This document shows, one piece after another, positions 56,255-64,000 of a DNA stretch of 64,000 bases. Positions within the stretch are counted from its first letter, which is position 1. Every line of letters begins with the position of its first letter. A model generated the notes under the pieces. That model was not told where the DNA came from, ran no database searches, and saw only the letters and a list, made by a program, of their open reading frames with translations. The translations under genes and the position numbers were made by a program. Source of the DNA: Bettongia penicillata ogilbyi (Eukaryota; Chordata; Mammalia; Diprotodontia; Potoroidae); NCBI GenBank assembly GCA_023548195.1, contig JAJHZJ010000808.1, positions 5,732,889 through 5,796,888 of the forward strand, in the 5' to 3' direction.

Positions 56255-56430
56255 TCATGTAGAGATCTCATCCTTCCTGCTAGATTGTAAGCTCTTCAGA
56301 GGCGAAAGACTATGTCCCCTTCAGTGCCCAACTGTGTATGTGGGTGTGTGTATGTACATACATAACGTTTGTGTGTGAATATATATACATATATAAGGTA
56401 TTCAGTACTTATTAGATGAGTGAAAGAATT
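56255..56430 (+). repeat. L2 3' end, + strand
   Basis: 'ctgctagattgtaagctctt' is a strong L2 3' landmark. The terminal part is interrupted by a TG/TA microsatellite. Confidence 0.55.
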
Positions 56431-56570
56431 AATCATTATTATAATATATAGTCAGTTACTAAGTACTAATTAGCAATTGGAGGAGTGTCCTAAATTGAAA
56501 ATAACTACTAGTCTAATAAATGTGGTAAGAGAATTTGAGAGGAAAAATTATTTTGTAATTTTTTTCATAG

Positions 56571-56629
56571 GGTTGTTTAGGAATCAAAAGGTATTACAAG
56601 AATATAAAGACTTCCTGGGATATACAAAG
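56571..56629 (+). CDS. SLC30A9: SLC30A9 exon 7: charged helix before the membrane domain
   Basis: 59 bases complete Arg212 and encode residues 213-231. The acceptor is TTCATAG|GGTTG. LFRNQKVLQEYKDFLGYTK matches human with conservative changes. The donor is CAAAG|GTAAAA, phase 0. It is a small exon, recognised by joining the flanking phases. Confidence 0.94.
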
Positions 56630-57289
56630 GTAAAACAGTTTTTCATTGTGATGTAAATTTGTTACATATAGAAAAGTCTTGTCATTAATTTAATTTGCCC
56701 CCAAAATATGAAATTCCATTGTGTTTGAAGGAGCCAAAACAGAAGTAAGACCACATTTCTCTTTAGCGAATTTGTTAAGTAATCAGAAGTGCTATGAATC
56801 TAGTTGAGGAAAGGAGCAGAGGATCCAGTACACACAATTCTTACTTTTTTAAAAAAATGAATGCTTTGGGGTTATTAGACTCCTCTCTTCTTCCCATGGA
56901 AAATATGAAGGGATGAGAGGAAAAAGATATTTTGCTGAATTTTAAACTGGAGATCTCTAAATATGTTTAACTCAGTGCTCTTTTTCTAACTTTTAGTACA
57001 TTCAGTCTACCATCAAGTCTCTAATTGATAAAAAGCATTTGTTATACATTATTGTTTTTCCAAAGAAATCATTGTAATTATATTGACGAAGCTCCATTAG
57101 TACAGTAGAAGTCATTTTATTGTATAGAACCCTTTTTATAATTTTTTTTTGGGCATCTAGTTATGTGTTCCTGAGTTCATACCCTGTTTTATCACTTTTG
57201 TCAGTTTGGTATTCCATCTGTTGGGTGAGGTGGTGTATGAAGAATCTTTATCAGGTGTGGATACCTCTTGGAGCTAGAGGCAGTAGATT

Positions 57290-57480
57290 TTATGTATTGG
57301 AAAAAATCACTGGATTGGAGTCTTGACACTGACACCAACTGAATTTGTTCTGTTGAACCTCAGTTTCTTTATATATAAAATGGGCAGGTTAATACCGCCT
57401 ACTTCATAAAGTTGTTGTGAAGAAAGGCCTTTGTTATCTTTGAAGCATTATAGAGATGAGTTGCAGATGAGTTGCTGTTG
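57290..57480 (+). repeat. CORE-SINE/MIR, + strand
   Basis: 'ctggattggagtcttgacac', 'cctcagtttctttatatata' and 'taataccgcctacttcataa' give the MIR order. Confidence 0.55.
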
Positions 57481-58033
57481 CCTATCCATTGCTACGTAAA
57501 CCTCTCCCTGGGATCTTTTGTGGCCTATGAGAAGAATAGTCAGGAGCGAGATGAGGTGGCAGCAGAAACCTTGGCAGTGAACTAAAGCTTACTGGAAGGG
57601 AGAGCCACTGTATGCCTTTTTCTGAGGCCTGGCATTGTCACTATTCCACTGCTCTTGAGGAACGGGCAGGCTGATCAGATTGGAATCTATCATCCGTGTA
57701 AGGTTGTAGTTACGAAAGAAATAAGAAGTGCGTTGGATAATTTGACCTTAACAGACAAGTTTAAAACAGCTGATACAGAAAAACATCCTAAAGCACAGTT
57801 ATTATTACGGAGATACAAGACAATTTAAGGACTTTATTAATCTACAAACTATAAAGTGAATACTCTTTAAATTATAGGAAAATTACCTTATTAGATATGG
57901 AATCATTGTTATTATCATTGCTTGTGTTTACAGAGCATCTATCTTGAAAGGTATCTAGCTTCTTGCCACTGACTAGTTGGTAGGGATTGTGCTTGAGGTC
58001 CCTCTTAGAATTCTGTTTTCACTTCCTTAATCT

Positions 58034-58245
58034 TTGAGTTGTTGTGGAGTTGTTCCAGCTGTGTCCTGCTTTCCATGACCCCATTTGGAGTTTTCTTAGC
58101 AGAGATATTGGAGTGGTTTGTAATTTCCTTCTCCAGCACATTTTTACAGATGAGGAAACAGGCAAACAAGGTTAAGTGACTTGCCCAGGGTCTCTTCTTG
58201 ACTCCAGGCCTGGTGCTCTATCCACTATGCCACCTTGCCTCCCTA
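58034..58245 (-). repeat. RTE-tailed SINE, - strand
   Basis: 'gttgttccagctgtgtcctg', 'ttccttctccagcacatttt' and 'gtgctctatccactatgcca' are reversed SINE landmarks. Confidence 0.8.
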
Positions 58246-58889
58246 ATCCTTGGGTACCTCCTACCTTCTCATGATGTGGGAGGAGAATGGTACAAAGAAG
58301 TCAAAGCTCCCAGTGCATTTCCAGCCTTTGAAAAGACCCAGAGGATTCAATGAAGTTGTAACATTGCATCGTTTTTCACCTGCTGGGCCAGTGGTACATA
58401 AATGCTAAACTGGAAACTTAAATGTAAAGGAAATCTTAAATGTGTTTTTATCACTTGGTTGCTGCCTTTTGGTGTTTTCATCAGCATACATGAAAAAAAA
58501 CTTAGAGCAGTTTTTTCTTATGAATGCAACATTTTCAGGAACTTGAAAAGTTATTGAGTAAAGGAAGGGTGTTTTAAATTATCTCTATTTCATTAACTTT
58601 TGTCAGTTTTCTATAGCTTTTGTTGAATCATTCTTTTTTAAAAAGTAAATCTTCTTTAGTATGAGTTCAAAAATTTTCGTCCATGGACCGGGATCCATTT
58701 GCTTAGTTGCATCTCCATTATTTTAAGATGAAGGTATTAGAGAAAGTGAGGTAAAGAAAATTATGCAAATAAATATTTCAGATGTAGAGTATCTTGCCTT
58801 CATCATTATGAATTAAATGAAGATTTTTTTTGAGTCTTAAAGCTGTAACTGTTTATGTTTACAATTTGTCTAATTGCTTTCTTTTCCAG

Positions 58890-58957
58890 CCACGGACTAG
58901 AAAAGCATCTGTGTTTCTTAAAGGACCAGGAAAAGTGGTGATGGTTGCTATTTGTAT
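58890..58957 (+). CDS. SLC30A9: SLC30A9 exon 8: entry to the first membrane helix
   Basis: 68 bases encode residues 232-253 plus two bases. The acceptor is TTTCCAG|CCACGG. PRTRKASVFLKGPGKVVMVA leads into a hydrophobic run that starts the first transmembrane helix of the cation-diffusion-facilitator domain; the helix is completed by exon 9 outside the window. Positive residues before the helix are on the side facing the matrix in current models. The donor is TGTAT|GTAAGT, strong, phase 2. Confidence 0.95.
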
Positions 58958-60465
58958 GTAAGTTTGAAAAAGTAAACCTTTTGAAACTAAACTGTGTATT
59001 ATTTTGAACCTGCGCATCCCAGACCTGAATATATAGTTTGCCACTTGGTAATTAGAAAAGAAGTTATTTTTTCCCATATTTATTTTAAAAGGAAGTTGAT
59101 TTGATTGTAATTACCAGTATGGAGTATGTGACTCTGTATGTATGTATATATTGTTGTGGAATAATACCTGACTATATGCTTTCTTAACTATTTATTAAAG
59201 TTGATGTAGAAATTAATTTTCACTCTTTTCATATATTGTATTGCTAAAGTAATTAGGAGTATTATTGTTAATTGATGATGAGGGGTAGAATATCTGTGTA
59301 TGTATTGTATTTATGGGTAATATTTTTCCTGTTTACTGTGGAAGTAAGTGGACAGTTTACACATCTTATATTTTCAGTCCTTTTCTTTTGTCTTCCCTTT
59401 CCTGTTATCACCATTTGCGCTAATCATTGATACCCTCAAAAGAGGATATGAGGGCTAGGAGAGTTCAAGGATGATTCTCAGACAATGGGCAGTTTAATTA
59501 AATGTTGTCATATTTACTTTTTTTTGAATGTTTAAGTTAGTAGATTTTCATAGTTCTATCAGATACCTTGATTAGAGTTGAGGTAGAGGGCAAGAAAGGG
59601 AATTGAGATTATTTCCTTACCCACTGTCACATGACTTCCTTTTTCCCTTCTCCACTAGGCAGTAACTAGCCAGGAACTTTAGTTTTTTGGGGGTGAGGCA
59701 AGTAGAAAAGGATAGTGGGATCAATACTCTTTATTGATATTCATTCAGAAGTACAGAGAATGTAATTATGTCAGTTAAAGAACAGGAGTATTTTGTCTTC
59801 CCTCTATAGCACTCCTTTCTACCCCTTTAGAGTACTCAGATGAATCTGTGCTGTCAGCAGTTTGAATGTTCTCTCCATTGATGTCAGTTGCAACTTATCA
59901 CCTCTCCATTCTGTGCTGCTGTTAGCCACGTCCTTTATCTGCCAATGTGCCAGGGGCCTTCGATAATTTTACTTGTTATCACAAGGATATAAGGAGAGTA
60001 CTTGCACTCTCAGTTATCCCTCACTTTTGTCATATGACTAGCCCATCTTTTTCAGTAATACATTTCTTTGATGACTTTCTTTACTGTTTTTTACTTGTCA
60101 TGTGCTGTAGCTTGCACACCTATCATGTGCTTCTCCATTGATTCTAAATTTTTACTTCTTTGGAAGCTGAAGTATTCTATAACAATTGTACAACGTAAGT
60201 GGTAGAATATTCCTATTAAAACATGAGCTTTTGTTTAAGGGAGGAGCTTATGATCATTAAAGGAGCCTTGCAATTTCCCAGAGGTGTAGTCTAGCCTATT
60301 TTCTACTGTCTGTTTAATTAAGGGCTCAATTTTCCATTCTCAGAGTTTATAGGTATAGAAACTGACGGATGATACAATGCTATAGATAGATATAGGTACA
60401 GATTGATGTGTTCTCTATATTGTCCATCTGATCTGCGTGCCATAATTTGCATGATAGGCAATGTA
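58958..60465. other. SLC30A9 intron 8, first part
   Basis: AT-rich; no exon, RNA gene or confident repeat. A weak MIR-like stretch may lie near 60255-60370. Confidence 0.45.
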
Positions 60466-61264
60466 AAAAATTTATTTTTAGTTTTTAACATTTATTTCCA
60501 CAAGATTTTGAGTTCCAAATTTTCTCTCCATCTCTCCTCTACCACCACCCCAAGACACCATGCATTCTGATTACCCCTTTCCCCAATCTGCCCTCCTTTC
60601 CATCACACCCCTCCTTTCCCTTATTCCCATCTTCTCTGTTTTCTTATAGTGAAAGATACCCTATTTCCTGTATTTTCTTATTTCCCTGTTGTATGCAAAA
60701 ACAAATCTCAACGTTTATTCCTTAAACTTTGAGTTCCAACTTTTTTCCCTTCCTCCCTCCCCACCCTTCCCTACTGAGAAGGCAAGCAGTTCAGTATAGG
60801 CTATAAATGTGTAGTTATGCAAAAGACTTCCATGATAGTCATGTTGTAAAAGACTAACTATATTTCTCTCCATCCTATCCTGCCCTCTGTTTATTCTATT
60901 CTCTCTTTTGACCTTGTCCATCCCTGAAAGTGTTTACTTCTCATTACTTCCTCCTCCATTTCCCCTCCTTTTTATCATCCCCCTGCACACCCCTTCTCCT
61001 CTGTGTAAGATAGATTTTCATATCAATTGGCTTTCAGGTAATCCCATAATTTTAAATTGTCTCTCCAGATTCTGTTTTCCAGATCAGTTGTTTTTCCAAT
61101 GAGATATTTCACATTATCTTCCGTTTTTTCATTCTTTGGGTTTTGTTTTGTAATTTATTGGTTTCTTGTAAAGTCATTAGCTTCCATCTGCTCCATTCTA
61201 ATTTTTAGAGAACTAATTTCTTCAGTGAGCATTTGAATCTCTCTTTCCATTTGGCTAATTCTGA
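60466..61264 (-). mobile_element. Diverged HAL1/L1-type copy D, internally deleted and interrupted
   Basis: 60466-61018 is the shared 3' UTR ('ggctataaatgtgtagttat', 'gttccaactttttt'). From about 61024 the text jumps to ORF1 sequence ('ctttcaggtaatcccataat'), skipping about 0.9 kb compared with copy A. ORF1 coding text then runs to about 61264, where copy C begins. The rest of D should resume beyond the window. Confidence 0.8.
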
Positions 61265-64000
61265 TTTTTATTTTTTTATTTTTTTAATATAATATAAATT
61301 TATTTATTTGACTTTTTACATTCATTTTCACAAAATTTTGGATTCCAAATTTTCTTCCCATTTATCCCCTCCCCCCATCCCAATACACCGAACATTCTAA
61401 TTTTCCCTATCACCAATCTGCCCTCTCTTCTATCATCCCTCCCTTCTCTTGTCCCCATCTTCTCTTTTGTCCTGTAAGGCCAGATGACTTTCTATTCCCC
61501 ATTAACTGTATTTCTTATTTCCTAGTAGCAAGAACAATGCTAAACAGTTGTTCCTAAAACTTTGAGTTCCAAATTCTCCCCATCCCTCCCTCCCCACCCC
61601 TTCCCTTTGGGAAGGCAGGCAATTCAATATAGGCCAATCTGTGTAGTTTTGCAAATGACTTCGATAATAGTTGTGTTGTGTAAGACTAACTCTATTTCCC
61701 TCCATCCTATCCTGCTCCCCAATGTTTTTATTCTCTTTTGATCCTGTCCCTCCCCAAGTGTTGACTTCAAATTTCTCCCTTCTCCCATTGCCCCTCCCTT
61801 CCATCATCCCCCCCACCCTGCTTATCTCCTTCTCTCCCACTTTCCTGTATTGTAAGATAGGTTTTCATACCAAAATGAGTGTGCATTTTATTCCTTCCTT
61901 TAGTCGAATGTGATGGGGTAAACTTCATGTTTTTTTCTCAGCTGTCCTCTTTTTCCTTCCACTAAAAAGTCTCCTACTTGCCTCTTGAATGAGAGATAAT
62001 TTACCCCATTCCATTTCACCCTCTCTCCTCCCACTCACTACATTTCTCTCTCACCGTTTACCTTAATTTCTTTTAAAATATAGTCCCATCCTATTCAGTT
62101 CACTCTGTGCTCTGTCTCTGTATGTGCGTGCATGTGTGTATGTGTGCATGCACGTGTGTACATGTGTGTGCGTTTGTGTGTGTATGTGTGTGTGTGGTCC
62201 TACCAACTACCCAGATACTGAAAAGTTTTAAGAGTTACAAATATTGTCTTTCCATGTAGGAATGTAAACAGTTCACCTTTGGTAAGTCCCTTAAGACTTC
62301 TCTTTGCTGTTTACTTTTTCATGCTTCTTCTCATTCTTGTGTTTGAAAGTCAAATTTTCTTTTCAGCTCTGATTTTTCATCAAGAATGCTTGAAAGTCCT
62401 CTGTTTCATTGAAAGACCATATTTTCCCCTGAAGTATTATACTCAGTTTTGCTGGGTAGGTGATTCTTGGTTTGAGTCCCAGTTCCTTTGACTTCTGGAA
62501 TATCCTATTCCATGCCTTTCGATCCCTTAATGTAGAAGCTGCTAGATCTTGAGTTATCCTGATTGTATTTCCACAATACTGGAATTGTTTCTTTCTAGCT
62601 GCTTGCAAGATTTTCTCCTTGACCTGGGAATTCTGGAATTTGGCCACAATGTTCCTATGAGTTTCTCTTTTTGGATCTCTTTCAGGCAGTGATCGAATGG
62701 ATTCCTTCAATACTTATTTTACCCTCTGGTTCTAGAATATCAGAGCAGTTTTCCTTGACAGTTTCATGAAAGATGATGTCTAGGCTCTTTTTTTGATCAT
62801 GGCTTTCAGGTAGTCCCATAATTTTTAAATTGTCTCTCCTGGATCTATTTTCCAGGTCAGTTGTTTTTCCCATGAGATATTTCACATTCTCTTCCATTTT
62901 TTCATTCTTTTGGTTTTGTTTGGTGATTTCTTGGTTTCTCAGAAAGTCATTAGCCTCCATCTGTTCCATTCTCATTTTGAGAGAACTATTTTCTTCAGTG
63001 AGCTTTTGACCCTCTTTTTCCATTTGGCTAATTCTGCTTTTGAAAGTATTCTTCTCCTCATTGGCTTTTTGAAGCTCTTTTGCCAATTGAGTGAGCCTAT
63101 TTTTCAAGGTGTTATTTTCTTCAGCATTTTTTGGGGTCTCCTTTAGCAGGGTATTGACCCGTTTTTCCTGCTTTTCTTGCATCTCTCTCATTTCTCTTCC
63201 CAGTTTTTCCTCCACCTGTCTAACTTGATTTTCAAAATCCTTTTTGAGCTCTTCCATGGCCTGAGCCCATTGGATATCTATTTCAGATGTTTGGGGTACA
63301 GAGGCCTTGACTTCTATGTCTTTCCCTGATGGTAAGCATTGTTCCTCTTCATCAGAAATGAAAGGTGGAAACATCTGTTCACCAAGAAAGTAGCCTTCTA
63401 TGGTCTTATTTTTCTTCCCTTTTCTGGGCATTTTCCCAGCCAGTTACTTGACTTCTGAGATTCCTCTCCACCCCTGCCTAGATCTGCCCAGCTGGTGCTT
63501 GGGGTCTGAGATTCAAATGCTGCTCCCCAGCCTCAGGCTTTCAGCGGCGGGAACAGCTGCTATTCAATATGAGCTTAAGTTCTGGTGCTCAGGTGGGGGC
63601 AGGGCCACTGCCTTGGCTCAGTTCCCTCAGGGGGTTTATGCGGAGACCTTCAGTAATGGATCTGAGGTCCTGTCTGCTCCGGGCAGCCTCTGCTGCTGCC
63701 TCCCGAGGGGGCCTGAGTCACGAAGATACCCTCTTCCCCTCTCAGCCGGCCCAGGAGTCTCTCTCCAAGACCTGTAGCGCCTGTGGGTGGAGGGACCTTC
63801 GCGGCCGCCGGAGGTACTGTCCCTGAAGCCTGCTCGGATCTGGTCCTCTGGGGCCGCACGGGCAGGGGTGAGCTCCGCTGTCCGGTGCGCAACAGACCTT
63901 TGGGGTTGGTTTTTGAGGGCTCTCTGGAACAGAAATCTCCTCCACTGCATTGCTGTGTGGCTTGCACTGCTCCAGAATTTGTGGGGAGTTATTTTTACAG
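61265..64000 (-). mobile_element. HAL1-like copy C, runs off the window
   Basis: Same order as A and B: a T-rich start (minus-strand poly-A), the 3' UTR with a C-rich tract at 61366-61381, a (TG)n region at 62115-62198, an ORF1 remnant (62363-63431), and a 5' UTR with a single ~80-bp unit (63569-63660). By alignment with A and B, about 90-110 bases of the 5' end lie beyond position 64000. Confidence 0.88.
62363..63431 (-). pseudogene. LINE-1-type ORF1, frameshifted (copy C)
   Basis: It begins MPRKGKKNKT like copies A and B and encodes the same coiled coil and RRM entry (NLKIMGLPES) for about 245 codons. It then loses frame near 62697, where C reads 'gatcgaatgg' and A reads 'gatcgatgg', a single inserted A. 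The C-terminal domain (ITQDLAASTLRDRKAW) continues in the new frame to 62363. The last residues differ from copy A because of a small change near 62371. The lesion is a 1-nt insertion, so the copy is otherwise well preserved. Confidence 0.87.

Larger units (their letters stand above)
54985..56570. other. SLC30A9 intron 6
   Basis: Mostly AT-rich and unassigned, with L2-type fragments at 55970-56230 (-) and 56255-56430 (+). A TG/TA microsatellite lies at about 56335-56395. Confidence 0.5.
56630..58889. other. SLC30A9 intron 7
   Basis: Contains a CORE-SINE at 57290-57480 (+) and an RTE-tailed SINE at 58034-58245 (-). Otherwise nothing recognised. Confidence 0.5.
29171..64000 (+). other. SLC30A9: SLC30A9 (ZnT9) locus, 5' part
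   Basis: Eight coding exons joined in phase give a protein start that I recognise as zinc transporter 9. Examples are LIKQEPLQVR at the exon 3 end, KKREYGPKYTQNNFITGVRA in exon 4 and ALEVWGSPEALARERKLR in exon 6. ZnT9 is a cation-diffusion-facilitator family member placed in the mitochondrial inner membrane, where it exports zinc from the matrix. The human protein has about 568 residues, and human loss-of-function causes a cerebro-renal syndrome. The 253 complete codons here cover the targeting region, the XPA-like N-terminal domain and the approach to the first membrane helix. The metal-binding helices lie beyond the window. Introns are about 5.3, 13.7, 3.3, 2.0, 0.7, 1.6, 2.3 and more than 5.0 kb. 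All are GT-AG. Confidence 0.95.

Noticed and set aside
1..64000. CRISPR array, operons, phage or bacterial genes
   Set aside because: The window is vertebrate nuclear DNA with introns, SINEs and LINEs. No regularly spaced short repeats or prokaryotic gene arrangement is present.

Overview
This is a marsupial nuclear DNA window. The evidence is a set of marsupial-type SINEs (tRNA-like head reading GGCAGCTAGGTGG plus a CORE/MIR body, and an RTE-tailed SINE with the body 'caaaccactccagtatctttgcc'), a marsupial-type LINE-1 ORF1 family, and old L2/CR1/MIR debris. An opossum such as Monodelphis fits well, but an Australian marsupial cannot be excluded from sequence alone.

The only cellular gene I can support is the 5' half of SLC30A9 (ZnT9, mitochondrial zinc transporter) on the + strand. 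A CpG-island promoter lies at about 28,980-29,660. Eight coding exons follow: 29,275-29,386; 34,709-34,891; 48,580-48,642; 51,953-52,052; 54,069-54,161; 54,902-54,984; 56,571-56,629; 58,890-58,957. All introns are GT-AG with consistent phases and give 253 complete codons plus two bases. The window ends inside intron 8, so most membrane segments of the transporter lie downstream.

Positions 1-28,980 are intergenic and gene-poor, apart from a possible but unproven 3' UTR of an upstream gene at the left edge. They hold SINEs, L2 fragments, a hAT-type MITE with 8-bp target duplications, a solo-LTR-like block just upstream of the promoter, and a cluster of LINE-1-derived elements.

The most notable content is a family of ORF1-only LINE-1 derivatives (half-L1, HAL1-like), all on the - strand. 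Copy A (17,531-20,515) is flanked by an 18-bp target-site duplication, carries an intact 367-codon ORF1, and has no ORF2. Copy B (20,927-23,798) and copy C (61,265 to beyond 64,000) have the same layout, and each ORF1 is broken by what looks like a single 1-nt indel. Their 5' UTRs contain about 3, 2 and 1 copies of an ~80-bp unit, and their 3' UTRs carry a conserved G-quadruplex-capable tract. Older relatives lie at 13,843-14,621, 36,530-39,100, 41,005-41,335 and 60,466-61,264, and C is inserted into the last of these. Intron 2 of SLC30A9 also holds an RTE-type LINE nested in an L2-like LINE.
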